From NCBI RefSeq assembly GCF_042453785.1, contig NC_091665.1, forward strand, positions 28,072,501-28,136,500: 64,000 nucleotides of DNA, written 5' to 3'. This stretch comes from Malus domestica (taxonomy: Eukaryota > Streptophyta > Magnoliopsida > Rosales > Rosaceae). Positions 34,762-45,735 of this stretch are shown here, piece by piece. A program made the translations under genes and the position numbers. The notes under the pieces were generated by a model. That model saw nothing but the letters and a program-made list of their open reading frames with translations. It searched no databases and had not been told where the DNA came from. Positions within the stretch are counted from its first letter, which is position 1. Each line of letters begins with the position of its first letter.

Positions 34762-36095
34762 TCATCTTTGACCCAAACTTATAACTTTTCGTGCAGTGCA
34801 AATACTTCTCCAGACATACGATGCTTCCAACTTCAAAGGGGTCTCCATAAAAGAGGTAGTTGGAAAATACTTAGCCTTTAGGATCGTTGCAACCAGAGAA
34901 TATGGATTAGTGAGCAATCTCCACCCCTGTTTTGCTAACATAGCCAAGTTGAATGCATATAAGAACTGAAACCCAAGTCCACCCTCCATTTTTGGATTAC
35001 ACAGGCTTTCCCACGAGCACCAATGCAGTTTCTTTTCTCCATCATCGCCACTCCACCAATAAGATGCAACCATCTTGTTTAGTTCATCATAGAATAATTT
35101 TGGAAGAAGAAAACAGCTCATGGAATAGTTAGGATTGCCTGAGCCACATCCCTCACCAATATCTCTTTCCTAGCGGCACTTAGTAATTTCCCTTTCCAAC
35201 TCTTTAATCTCTTCCAAATGCGATCCTTAAGATAACCAAAGCATAAACTTTTGTTCCTTCCCACAAAAGTTGGCATACCTAGGTATTTGTCATGCTGCTC
35301 CACCCGGTTCACCCCAAAGATCTCGGCCAGTTTAAGTTGCACAGATCGCTTCACATTTCTACTAAAGCATGCTTCACTTTTCTCAAGGTTTACCTTTTGC
35401 CCTGAAGCATGTTCATAAATCTTTAGGATCTCCCATACCTGCTTGCAGTCAGACTCTGTTGCTCGACAAAATAGCAGACTATCATCTGCAAATAACAGAT
35501 GATTAATCAATGGTGCTTCCGAACAAATTGAGATGCTTGCTATTAAGCCTCGCCGTTCTCGCTGGGCAATTAAAGCTGACAGTCCCTCTGCGCACATAAT
35601 AAATAAATATGGTGATAAAGGATCTCCCTGACGTAATCCACGTGATGGGAGAATATATCCCTGAGGGCAGTCATTAACCAATACAGAGTAAGAAACCGTG
35701 GTCACACATAGCATGATGAGTCTAATCCAAAGCTGAGAGAACCCCATCTTAGTAAGGATTCGATGTAAGAACCCCCACTCAATCCGGTCGTACGCCTTAC
35801 TGATATCTAACTTTAGTGATGCAAAACCTTTCTTTCCTCGGCGACTTCTAAACAGATAGTTAGCAATTTCTAATGCTAGAATGGTATTATCAGATATATT
35901 ACGACCCGGCATGAAGGCGCTTTGTGTTTGTGAGATGATCTTGGGGATAATAACCTTAAGGCAATTTGTAAATACCTTAGAGATGATTCTGAACAGGACA
36001 TTGCAGAGACTTATGGGTCTAAATTGAGCTACCTCATCTAGTTGTTTTGTTTTGGGAATGAGGTTGACATATGTGAAATTGATTTGCTTCAACAA
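34762..36095 (-). pseudogene. LINE ORF2 reverse-transcriptase domain
   Basis: 36095-35118 encodes the RT core: FRPISLCNVLFRIISKVF, QSAFMPGRNISDNTILA, LKLDISKAYDRIEWGFL, GLRQGDPLSPYLFIMCAEGL and the catalytic LLFADDSLLF. The thumb and connection continue in 35121-34762 after a shift (KLHWCSWESLCNPKMEGGLGF). The core is conserved, but surrounding stops make the ORF2 protein impossible. Confidence 0.85.
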
Positions 36096-36446
36096 TCTCC
36101 CTGAGGCCTGGAAGTTTTTAATCGAATTTGTAATGTCTTCCCCAACAATATTCCAAAATTTTTAGAAAAAGAAAGGATTCATTCCGTCTGGGCCCGGGGC
36201 CTTAGATGGTTGCATCTAAAAGAATGCCTCTCGAACTTCCTCACCCGTAATTACCCTTTCTAGCATACAATTCATCTATGTCGTTACCCTTGAATCCACA
36301 GCCTCAATAACTTTGTCATCCTGATTATTCCCAGTAGTTTGGAAGATGTCCTGAAAATATTGAATCACAGTGCTTTCAATCCCCTTATCATCATAGACTC
36401 AAGCGCCCCTTGCATTTTTCATCTGTTTTATTGAGTTCTTTGCCAT

Positions 36447-37438
36447 TCAGTTCCTAGCACGTTGGTGGAAGAACTGTGTATTGCGGCCGCCAGCCTTAAT
36501 CCACAAAACCCGGGATCTTTGCCTCCAATACTTCTCCTCCTGACCCAAGAGTTGATCAAGTCTCTGCATTAACCGGTGTCGTTCAGCCAATGCATCATCT
36601 ATAAGTGGTTGGGCAAGTATGAACCCCAACTTTTGACGCACTCTATTAATTTCCTCATGCCTACCTTTGAAAACTGATTGCTACCATTTCAGTAAAGCTA
36701 CTCTTGTAGCTTTAATTTTGTTCACTATCTGAAACATCAACACACCGGTACCCGGTTTGTTCCAAGCATCATGGATAATGCCTTCACATTCCTCGTGGTC
36801 AGCCCAAAAAAATTTGAACCGAAACATCTTGCTTATGCGCCTAACACAGTTATGTGGTCCATCTAACTCGAGGATAATAGGCACATGGTCTGATTTGCTA
36901 GGGATCAAGATGAGTGACCTTCGCGTTGCTGAATAAATCTTTCCACCCATCTGTCGCTATCATCCTATCTAGTTGTTCTTTGATACCCCATGACCTGGTA
37001 GTAATCCAGGTGTAAAGAGTTCCCAAGAAACCCAAATCATGTAGGTGGCAATCGCACACTACATTCCAAAATGCCATTATTTGATTCATTGGATGAACTG
37101 GTCCCCCTTCCTTCTCATGGATACCTAATAATTCATTGAAATCCCTTCCAATCAGCCATAGAAAGGAGCAATTCACAGCTAATCGCCTCATAATATCCCA
37201 GAATATTTGGCGCTCTTTAGTTGATGGGTGTCCGTAAAAACCGGTGAATGAATTGCTAATGAACTGCATTTGCTCCAATCTCAGAGTCAATAAATCTCTT
37301 TGAGGAAAAAATGATTCTCAGGTTGATATCTCCAGACCAAAATAACCCAAGTCCTCCCAACTGTCCATTTGAACTAACTCCGAATACTCTTCTAAAGCCC
37401 AACTTTATCCTTAAGCCATTTAGAATCTCTGCTTGCAT
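36447..37438 (-). pseudogene. LINE ORF2 endonuclease domain
   Basis: Frames 37438-37256, 37290-36898, 36950-36681 and 36641-36447 together resemble the exonuclease-endonuclease-phosphatase fold of L1 elements: GGLGLFWSGDINLRI, LIGRDFNELL (usually GDFN) with EKEGG, QLDRMIAT, and KSDHVPIILEL (SDH). Several frameshifts separate them. The domain would nick target DNA to start reverse transcription. Confidence 0.75.
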
Positions 37439-37866
37439 TTGATTTCACACCGGAAAACGAATTTGGGATCTTTTTGCCGGATAATATCCTGCAAAGCCTA
37501 AACTTTTTGAGGGTTCCCAAGCCCTTGACAGTTCCAAACTAGTATATTCATGGCTGGGGCGGAACATTGTTAGCCTCCACCGATTATAAATTTTTTTATT
37601 TACCGTTTCCACTACCCAGCAACCCACATCTCTCAGCTTCCTCCATCTCCTTTGAAGGGCTGACCACCACCTCGCACCATTATTCCTCATGTTGCTTGAA
37701 ATCAACATAGTTGGTCGCCGTGGGTCTCCCCCCTTGTGTTTAGAGCTTTTCTTTTTCAGGTTTGAAAGATGTAGAGGGCACCCTCGATTAAGGTATCTCA
37801 ATGTCTTTTGCTTCTTAGTTGGTAGAGTAAGAAGCTCCACGTCATTTCTCATCCCTGCATTTGGAT

Positions 37867-38262
37867 TAGGGTTGGGTTCAGTTCAAATCGGTTCGATTTG
37901 TTGCCAAAACCAAAATCAAACCGAACTTTCGGTTCGGTTGAAATTTTTTTCGGTTTTTTTGGGTTCGGTTTTTTTTCGGTTCGATTTTTTCCGGTTCGGT
38001 TTCGGTTTTTTTTTCAAAAAATGAAAAAATTTGAAATCTTAAATTTTAACGTATCTAACACAATCATAATATAAATATTCCGACTAGACTTAAAGATAAT
38101 GAAAATAAACATTTAAAGTTCAACTAGAATTATTACATAAAGGTTTTTTTTTAATATTTTGGGTTTAAAGTTTAACTGTAAATAGATTTCTTTTTAGACG
38201 ATGATGATGGAGTACGACCTTATTCATTCCTCTCTTTCTCTCAATCTCTCTCTCTCTCTCCT

Positions 38263-38298
<36 letters not shown>

Positions 38299-39045
38299 TC
38301 TATATATACATGTATTCTTCACTAGCAATAAGATAAACATTCTATAATATACTATTTATTTTGATTATTGTCTAGGTAACAATTTTTGATATTTTCTTTA
38401 TCTTTATGGTCCGAAATTTTTTTATCCATATATGTGGTTACATAATATAATTTCTACATTATGTGTTCAACTTCTACCACCAGCAAATTTTGAAGAGGTG
38501 TTCATCAATATTTTTGAATATATTGATATACTTTTCAAAATTGTTAGGCCACAGAAGCTACTATACTTGGCCATAGGTGAGAAAGTTTGAATTTTGTTTT
38601 TGATCTCGTAGTGTTTAATAAACTCACGAGACTTTTATACGCTATTTGCTTTCCCTAATCAACTGCAGTGCAGTTGAGATATGTGTTCTTATATATGTGT
38701 TGCACTTAATGATATAAACTAGAAATATTGCATGTAATGGTATAAGTTCTAATTTTTGTTGTAGATGGAGAAGCTGAAAAGACAATTTGAATTGGAAAGC
38801 AAACAAATCCTACCAAAGCAGCAGTTTGAAGTATCATATTCTAATATAATAAAATCAAATAATTAAATAAATAAAATTAAAAAAATATTAATTTAATTAT
38901 TTCGGTTCGGTTCGGTTTGGTTCGGTTTCTAGACCACCAAAACCGAACCGAACCAAAAGAGTTCGGTTCGGTTCGGTTTTTTCAGTTTTGGTTCGGTTCA
39001 GTTTTCGATTTTTTTTCGGTTTTCGGTTTTTTGAACCCACCCCTA
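37867..39045. mobile_element. Non-autonomous hAT element nested in the LINE
   Basis: The exact 8-base repeat ATTTGGAT flanks the element (37859-37866 and 39046-39053). The ends TAGGGTTGGGTTC and GAACCCACCCCTA are inverted repeats. Subterminal regions are dense in GGTTCGGTT and AACCGAACC on both sides (37870-38010 and 38900-39035), as in hAT transposase-binding arrays. A (CT)n stretch lies near 38225-38303. No transposase frame. Confidence 0.85.
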
Positions 39046-39397
39046 ATTTGGATCACCCCTTAGCTGGGCATTAACCCTATCCATTGGGCCTTGATTTGTT
39101 TCCTCATTAGCCGTTACTTCATCTCTAGAGTCCACCTTACTTTGCACACCCCTATTTGAGGCCTAAAGCATTTGGGCCGCCACCATCAGGCTTTGGGCTT
39201 TCACATCTGAAATACTTGTTCCCAGAGGGGAAACAATCCATCAAGTGAATTTTGTGGGCCTGGTCCGCCCCAATTCTGGAGCCTGTAGCATTCCATCATC
39301 ATTTTCAAAAGGCCAGAGGGGAATCCTTTTTGGGCCACACCAATTTTTCTCCATAGAAAGCCCATTTACAGCAATAGTAAGGGTTTCGTTTGTAAAC

Positions 39398-39588
39398 GAG
39401 TACATTTTTACTCACCACCATTTAGTGTGGTGTATGCTCACCATCTTATTTATCACCATTAGATGAGTTTGAATTTTGAGATTTGTACCTATCTATTACA
39501 CAAATCTTGAAATTCAAACTCATCTAATGGTGATAAATAGGGTGGTGAGCATATACCACACTAAATGGTGGTGAGCAAAAATGCTCTC
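39398..39588. mobile_element. Mutator-type MITE nested in the LINE
   Basis: A 191-base near-perfect foldback: the left arm GAGTACATTTTTACTCACC mirrors the right end, whose complement reads GAGAGCATTTTTGCTCACC, with pairing extending some 88 bases. It is flanked by the exact 9-base repeat TTTGTAAAC (39389-39397 and 39589-39597). The target is LINE ORF1/leader sequence. Confidence 0.9.
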
Positions 39589-39713
39589 TTTGTAAACTGG
39601 GTCTCATAGCTGTCTGGGTGCCACGTATGCCCATAGTCCAGCTGTGTGTCCAATCGTGATGTAGGAATATACCCAGTCTCAAAGTTTGTCCCCGCCAGGT
39701 GTAGCTTCATTTT

Positions 39714-40619
39714 CTACTTTGCGTGGGAGACCAACCTTGTAGACGTACCAGCCCCGTCTGTGCACCCTGGCCTCGTGTTAGTACTTGTTGTCATCATGTT
39801 GGCTTGTTCCTCCGCCCTTCGACGTTGTAAGTAACTGTTCACCAGAGTATCCATTGTTGTGTCTGGCAGGCCGTAGAAACTACCCTTGCATTGTTCCCAT
39901 TGTCTTCTCCAATGGTTTTCACGAGCCCCGGTCGCCGTAACCTCCATTCTTTGCGGAAATAGCATAGCATTTGCCCTGGACGCGGGTGTTACCCTTAAAT
40001 CACCATTAAATCGAGTTCCACCCTCAGGCGAAAGTGGCGCCGGATGAGGACACGCACTTGAGTGGCCCAATCTCCCACATTGGTAGCAGAAAATTCTCAG
40101 TCCTTCATATTTGAATCGGATCTTATATGAGCCCCGGGCAGGGCATGGCACTGAGCAGCATGTAAACAAGGGTCAACAAGCATCAAAATCCATCCTAAAC
40201 CTCAAGAAGCCCTGAAATCCCACCTCTGCTGGGTCTTCAACTTTAAGAACCACTCCGATTTTTTCCCCCAGACTTATAGCTTTCTTCTCTGTACAGTAGT
40301 TTCTGGGTATCCCATGAGCCTATATCCAATAAACAACTCAATCAGCTTCAATGTCATCTAGGGAGTGGTAAGATGGCCAGAACTTCACAGAAAATGTATA
40401 ATCCCTGATAAACCAAGGGTTGCGTTCCAAAATTTTTCTGGCAACATGCTCATCCCCCACTGTGATGGCATAAACATTTGCTTTGGCCCTTTGAACACTA
40501 ACCACCCCCATTTTGTTCCAGGCTGACTTGAAAGTCTCCTTTACCACTGTTTGGGAAGGTTTGTTATCTGCAATTAGTCTCCCCACTAAATAGATATTTT
40601 TGTCACATCTTTCCTCCAA
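39714..40619 (-). pseudogene. LINE ORF1 gag-like protein (DUF4283 plus zinc knuckle)
   Basis: Frame 40619-40338 carries a DUF4283-like region (MEERCDKNIYLVGRLIADN, ARKILERNPWFIRDYTF). Frame 40169-39714 carries the CCHC zinc knuckle CYQCGRLGHSSACP, with basic and Thr/Arg-rich tail. The two are split by stops between 40170 and 40337. ORF1 proteins of plant L1 elements bind RNA and package the element transcript. The N-terminal codons are cut off at the 5' truncation. Confidence 0.75.
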
Positions 40620-40627
40620 GTCTATGT

Positions 40628-40760
40628 CTTGAGACTGTCTCCAAGGTAAGAGTTACTTGATTCACCGATTTAAATTGTAAGTTGTAAGACATTCATTTCG
40701 TGTATGTGGACGATGTCTAATGACCCATAAGGTCAAGCTGGGTAACGTACTAATGTTCGA
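40628..40760 (+). pseudogene. Inverted exon/intron fragment of the unknown gene
   Basis: 40628-40645 encodes LETVSK and is followed by a GTAAG donor and intron sequence. It is the reverse complement of about 29420-29560, including GACCCATAAGGTCAAG. It begins exactly where the truncated LINE ORF1 stops. Confidence 0.55.
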
Positions 40761-41163
40761 GGACAATATCTATAGTTGGTGTTTTTGATCTAAAAGATAT
40801 TTTGTACCCTCAGAACATCTATTAGGTTAAATGGGATTGAGCCACTCAGCCGTCATATATGCAGTAAACCTATTTAGGGTAAATCATGATTGTTCCTTGA
40901 ACTTGGCAGGTCTTAAGTGGTATATATGCTGGAAATGTCTCTGGTATCACAGCCCAACATCAAGAATATATTTTCTCTCTTTGGCCACCATCGCATCTCC
41001 AGAAACACAAATTTGGTTTGGTACACTGGCGGAAGTTGATGTTGGCGGGTTACAATCAAGAAGACCAAAAACGTAGTTGATGTTTGATTTCCGGTTCGTG
41101 AAGTTGAGATATTGGTTATGTGATGGTAGATGTTGATTGGTTGTTCTTTTTTGTGTGTTTCAG

Positions 41164-41514
41164 ATACTATATGTCATATTGAAATCCAATGCCTTCAAGA
41201 GTCCAAAATTTGATACCTATGTCATATTTGGCGAGGCCAAGATCGAGGATTTGAGCTCTCAGCTGCAGACACAAGCTGCCTAGCAGTTCAGGATGATGGA
41301 CATGAGTTCTGTGATGGGGAAACCAGAGATTTCTGGAGCAGCTGCTCGTCCTCAGGCAGATGAAGAAGAGGAAGAGGTTGATGAAACCGGGGTGGAACCT
41401 AACGACATTGATTTGCTCATGATACAGGCCGGGGTGTTAAGGAGATAGGCAGTCAAGGCTCTCAAGACTCACAGCGGGGACATTGTCAGCGCTATCATGG
41501 AGCTCACCACTTAG
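41164..41514 (+). pseudogene. Nascent polypeptide-associated complex alpha subunit, C-terminal pseudogene
   Basis: From an AG acceptor at 41162-41163 the frame reads [39 protein letters not shown], stop, QFRMMDMSSVMGKPE, then EEEEEVDETGVEPNDIDLLMIQAGVLRR, stop, AVKALKTHSGDIVSAIMELTT. This covers the end of the NAC domain and the UBA domain (DIDLLMIQAGV...AVKAL...DIVSAIMELT) of plant NAC-alpha-like proteins. Two in-frame TAG codons (near 41281 and 41447) break it. The parent binds nascent chains at the ribosome. The N-terminal exons are missing, and the intron-like 5' border suggests a genomic duplicate. Confidence 0.85.
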
Positions 41515-41540
41515 GGAAAGCCTTTTTCAGTCTCAATCAT

Positions 41541-41738
41541 GTGCTCAACTTCAACCGCACCAAAGAGTTTCTTGTAAAAAAGTTGATGACCCCATCGGGT
41601 GATGGGATCAAGAGCAGAGGAGCCGCCTCGATCTCAAGGCTATTCAAGGCCATTGAAGCTGGAAAAGTTGAAAACACAGAGAGAGCACTGAAGGAAATGA
41701 AAAGGATTGGATTTGTTTTTCGCTTGGGGTACGTGTAA
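41541..41738 (+). other. Unrecognised short open frame
   Basis: 65 codons (starts MLNFNRTKEFLVKKLMTPSG, ends in IGFVFRLGYV). The segment SRLFKAIEAGKVENTERALK has helical repeat character but matches no family I can name. It lies immediately after the NAC-alpha pseudogene and is probably part of the same shuffled block. No promoter or splice context is evident. Confidence 0.25.
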
Positions 41739-41759
41739 TTTATTGAAGCGGGGAGGCTT

Positions 41760-42060
41760 AATAGTTGGCAAGGAATCTGAGATCATGTTATGAATTGTGC
41801 CACTCGCGTGTGGCATAACCGTAGGATTATTTACTCTGGTCTCTTTGTTGCATGTGTTTGGACTGGTAGATTAAGATATCTACTGTCTGTGTATCTTCAG
41901 ATTTTTCACGACCTTACACTAAAATAAAGAAATAAAACAGAAGAACCATGAGTAAGCTGACCCTTTGACCAAATTGGCTCATCGGGCTTTCTTTCTATGT
42001 CCATGTATGTATTATAATAATTGGAAATGACCGATCTTGTAGTGTGTCGTGTCTTATCGT
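41760..42060. repeat. Duplicated flank segment related to 53195-53575
   Basis: GAGATCATGTTATGAATTGTG, CCACTCGCGTGTGGC, GGATTATTTACTCTGG, TAAGATATCTACTGTCTGTG, TTTTTCACGACCTTACACTAA, GACCCTTTGACC and TATAATAATTGG occur in the same order in the right arm of the inverted duplication at 53195-53575. Part is also found at 47290-47440. Confidence 0.65.
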
Positions 42061-42269
42061 GTTCATTTATAAGTTTTACATGTTGTTGCGAGTATTTCTG
42101 ACGGTGTAATTTTGAATTCGAACAAAGTCAAATGAGAAACTTCATCCCTCATTGACCGGAAAATGGGTCCAGAAAATTGGTAGCGACCGCTAATCTGCTA
42201 GCAAAGGGTGACCCAGAGTAAGCCATGAGGCAGCCCAGTTAAGGGTTCTTTATCATATCCAGTTGCCCA

Positions 42270-42925
42270 TATTCCGAGCTTCCTCTCTGAGTAAAACAAG
42301 TCTTGCAAGCAGTTTTCGATCTGGAACACTGGAGGCCGAGTTTCCAGTGTCTCCGAAAGATGAAAATAGGCCTTTTATATTAGGAAAATTAATGAAAATG
42401 ACTTGAAAACTTTGAATTTTAATGATAAGTATAAAATAAAGGGTAAAGTGAATAGTAACATGTTTGACTTTTTAGTGTAAAAATGTGATTTTTTATTAAA
42501 ATAAACAGTACCATAGGCTTTTCGTTAAAACTCATTTTTATATTAGCTCCAAATTACTAAATGAGAGGAAGTGGAGATTCAAACTTGAAGAAAATAATAA
42601 TGCATAAAAGCATGAAAAGACCAAGGCCAGTGCCACTGAATATCATTACATATACAGTGTTTGTAAGTTAAAAACATTAAGGAGTTCCAACAAATCCCAA
42701 ATAAACCATATGACAGAAGAAAGCCCCAAAGAAGGGGAAATCTTCTGATTATATTTTTTCCCCAAGTGACATAAAAGTAGAGAAATAATAGAATGTGGTG
42801 ATATATATAACTTGATAAAATTGAAAGGGCAGTGTGTGCTCATCGCTCAGTTCCATGAGGGTAGTCCAAATCCACATTAAAGTTAGGGTATATGTAAAGG
42901 TGAAATGGAAGTGGGAAACTAGTTT
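42270..42925. repeat. Segmental duplication of 30003-30835
   Basis: Matched blocks: ATTCCGAGCTTCCTCTCTGA and the following ~100 bases (42270 and 30010), TAATAATGCATAAAAGCATG (42595 and 30175), and TCCATGAGGGTAGTCCA with the following 75 bases (42850 and 30768). Order and orientation are the same. A MITE at 42385-42533 is present only in this copy. Confidence 0.7.
42385..42533 (+). mobile_element. 150-base MITE family, copy 1
   Basis: AATTAATGAAAATGACTTG, AAAATAAAGGGTAAAGTGAA, TTTTTAGTGTAAAAATGTG and TTCGTTAAAAC mark the family consensus. Absent from the duplicate at 30.1 kb. Confidence 0.65.
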
Positions 42926-43207
42926 TTGGTGTACCTACCATAAAAAAGAGCACAAAGAGATAAACAGCTGCATAATCCAATTTTCGCAAAACCAATTTCA
43001 AAACGAATGCAAGCAGCTTCCAGATAGTAAATAGCTGCAGAATCCAATTTCCGGAAAATTTCGCCAGCTGGGTGGTTATTACATGGTAATATATTATCAT
43101 CGTGATGATGCAAATCATATGAATTAAGTGTTATACCATTTCATTCCTTCTCTACCAGTTTCTGAGCAATCAATGTACAGAAAGAGAGAGGGAGAGAGAT
43201 AGACTTA

Positions 43208-43588
43208 GGGCTGGTTTGGTATTGCTGTGCTTTGAAAAAAAGCTGTTGTGAGAATAAGCGGTTGTGCTGTGAGAATAAGCGGCTGTGAAATAAATCAGCA
43301 GAGTGTTTGGTAAACTTTTTTGTAAAAGTGCTTTTGGAAAAAAAAAAAAAAGCAGTCTAATAATGGGTATTTTCATTAAAGAAGCACTATAGCTCCGTGT
43401 GCTTTGAAAAAAAAACCAATTTTCCAAAGCTACAAATAGCAGCTTCAGCTTTTTCCTTTGATTTCAGCTTATTCTCACAGCAGCTTTCAAAATAAGCCAT
43501 TTTTTTTCAGTTTACCAAACACCTAAAACCCTCACAGCTTTTTTTCATGGGTGCTTTTTTTTTAAGCACCTCACTCCCAAACTAGGTC
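43208..43588. mobile_element. PIF/Harbinger (Tourist-like) MITE with TTA duplication
   Basis: A 381-base element starting GGGCTGGTTTGG and ending CCAAACTAGGTC, flanked by TTA at 43205-43207 and 43589-43591. Internal inverted repeats include GAGAATAAGC and GCTTATTCTC. It has inserted a few bases inside the intron, just beyond the donor GTAAG of the unknown-gene exon (minus strand). Confidence 0.8.
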
Positions 43589-43592
43589 TTAC

Positions 43593-43800
43593 AAGTACGA
43601 TCATCTCTTCAAGAACGGAAATGACCTGCTCACCCCCTCTGAGAAGAGCTTTATACTCGGCATTCTCCAATTCTGAGCTGCCTAGCTCTCGGGCAGTTCC
43701 GTTCTTGCCTTTCACGCCCAATACCTCATCTGGGTATCCACCGCCCACCTCATAGGTGCCACAACACCGCAGCGTCTGCCGCTTCATCTTCTTGTTGGGC
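43593..43800 (-). pseudogene. Upstream exon of the unknown conserved plant gene
   Basis: Minus-strand frame: GTYEVGGGYPDEVLGVKGKN, then SSELENAEYKALLRGGEQV, then ISVLEEMIVL, ending at a GTAAG donor (43593). Its end reads directly into the LEDMNMDDASEEV exon at 30990, showing that both came from one gene. A shorter copy exists at 55340-55470. The function is not known to me. The codon before the donor is intact, but the following intron is occupied by the MITE. Confidence 0.6.
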
Positions 43801-43835
43801 AGGAGATACAAAAGTGCGTTGAGGTTAAAAGAAAA

Positions 43836-43985
43836 GCAAACTATTGAAAAAGGATTGAAAACTTTAAGATTTATCGATAATGACAAAATAAAAGGTAAAG
43901 TAAATAGTATTAGAATTGATTTTTTAGTATAAAAATATGGTTTTTCGTTAAAATGAACAGTACCGGGAGTTTTTCGTTAAAGTTT
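43836..43985 (+). mobile_element. 150-base MITE family, copy 2
   Basis: GATTGAAAACTTTAAGA, AAAATAAAAGGTAAAGTAAA, GGTTTTTCGTTAAAATG and ACAGTACCGGGAGT identify it. A partial inverted copy follows at 43990-44050 (ACTTTAACGAATCCCCG, TTTTCATTAATTTTC). Confidence 0.65.
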
Positions 43986-44050
43986 CTAAAAAGAAATGCA
44001 ACTTTAACGAATCCCCGTATTTTCAAGTCATTTTCATTAATTTTCTTTAA

Positions 44051-44759
44051 ATATACACTCCCTAGTGGGCTTCTGTATTGGGCCTAGTTGCAGGTAGCTA
44101 AAATGAAGAGAAGTTGCCGAATCAATTATGTTTTTGTTTTAAAATAATTATGCGCATGAACGATTGATGCTAGTAAACTTCTCGTTGTTGTATTTAAAAT
44201 TTTTATTACATTAACATGATATGAAAAACTTTGTTAGTAGCGCATTGATATTTACCAAAGTGGTTTTTATGCATGTATGTTTGTGGTTTAAATTTTCACT
44301 GAATTTTCTTAATTTTTTTCGTGTAATTTCAATTGTATTCTAGTCATTTTTCTTTCACGTTACAGATGTAGTTTTGTTGAAAAATACAAATCCAACAATT
44401 GTTGCAACCACATAAAAACAAGCAAAAAGAAGACGATCAATTGAACAAATAGCAAAAACAAAAAATAAAAACTAGAATGCTAAAAAAGAAAAGGGATACT
44501 TTGGATGCGGTCTTTAATCTTTAACATTCTTTGACTAAAACCTTAATGGTATTCAAAGTTTGATCAAAGTCCCTTGACTTTGTACACATCATTATATTAC
44601 AATTAATATTTATAGTTTTATAGTTTTGACATTAATTGTTTGATATTTTATGAGATTTATAATCCTATAAATTTAAAATCTCTCATTATAATACTATTAG
44701 AAACGGTTACAATAAAAAAAATTCAAACATTTTGATTAAATAAATGGATAAAAACGAAG
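44051..44759. other. AT-rich intergenic sequence
   Basis: No gene. A short block (GTGGGCTTCTGTATTGGGCC, then TAGTTGCAG, near 44065) resembles 57520-57550. Confidence 0.4.
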
Positions 44760-45533
44760 GAAAACTAATGAAAATGACTTAAAAACTTTGAGTTTTAATG
44801 ATAAGGACAAAATAAAGGGTAAAGTGAATAGTACCAGGATTGACTTTTTAGTGTAAAAATGTGATTCTTCGTTAAAGTGAACAGTACCGGGTGCTTTTTG
44901 TTAAAGTTCCCTAAAAACTATGTAAAAATAAGAAATAATAAATGGCAAAAGAATGTATCCATAGTGTTAAAAAAATTGGTACATTTCACATATAACAAAG
45001 TGGTACATTAATAAAGAAGAATGGGTACATTATAAATAAATTAGGGTAAAAGATTAAAAAAATTATGAGTACAAATGAATTTTTAAAAAATATAGGCGCT
45101 AAAAGAAATTAATACATGGGTACAAAATAAAACTAAAAGAAAATACTGCAAATTTAAAAAAACGTTGCAAATTAAAAGTGGGAACAAACTAAAAATATAA
45201 ATATATAATACAAAGTTTAGGCATAAAACATAAATATACCATATGTAATTTTTCTATCATTGATTAAATATACAATGTCACGTATACATATGGGCATAAA
45301 CACAAATAAAACTTTTAAAAATATGGGCACAAAAAGAAACTAGTATATGGGTACAAATTAAAAATGAAAAAAAAAATGGGAGTTTTAACGAAAAGCCCGT
45401 GGTACTGTTCACTTTAATGAAAAACCACATTTTTACACTAAAAAGTCAAACTTAGTACTATTCACTTTACCCTTTATTTTGTCTTTATCGTTAAAACTCA
45501 AAGTTTTCAAGTCTTTTTCATTAGTTTTCTTAT
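44760..45533. repeat. Inverted pair of the 150-base MITE around an AT-rich core
   Basis: A plus-oriented unit (44760-44912) and a minus-oriented unit (45384-45533) face each other like TIRs. The core between them repeats an ATGGGTACAAA-like motif several times. It may be one larger non-autonomous element or two independent insertions; no target duplication was resolved. Confidence 0.6.
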
Positions 45534-45735
45534 ATACTAATTGTAACATTTTTAACACTAAAGGAATATATTTAAAAATAAAAATATTTTATTATTCAAA
45601 TAATTAATGATGTTATTATACCCAATGACCTTGATCAAAAATTAAAAATAAATAGGATTTTAATTAATAGAGTAGCAAAAAGAATGATGTGAACCTAATT
45701 TCTCCAAAAGAAAAAGACAAGCATGACATGTCCAT

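Larger units (their letters stand above)
33365..40621 (-). mobile_element. L1-type LINE, degenerate, with two nested elements
   Basis: On the minus strand the order is ORF1 (gag-like), endonuclease, reverse transcriptase, zinc-binding RT domain, RNase H and a poly(A) tail (16 T at 33365-33380 on the plus strand). This is the layout of plant L1 elements that carry a terminal RNase H. Many stops and frameshifts break ORF2. A hAT element (37867-39045) and a Mutator MITE (39398-39588) are inserted inside. The 5' end is truncated within ORF1 near 40621, where it abuts a fragment of the unknown gene. No flanking duplication of the LINE itself was found. Confidence 0.85.

Noticed and set aside
39398-39588. 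Could be a CRISPR-like or terminator hairpin
   Set aside because: It is a single foldback with a 9-base target duplication in a plant LINE; no repeat-spacer array exists anywhere in the window.
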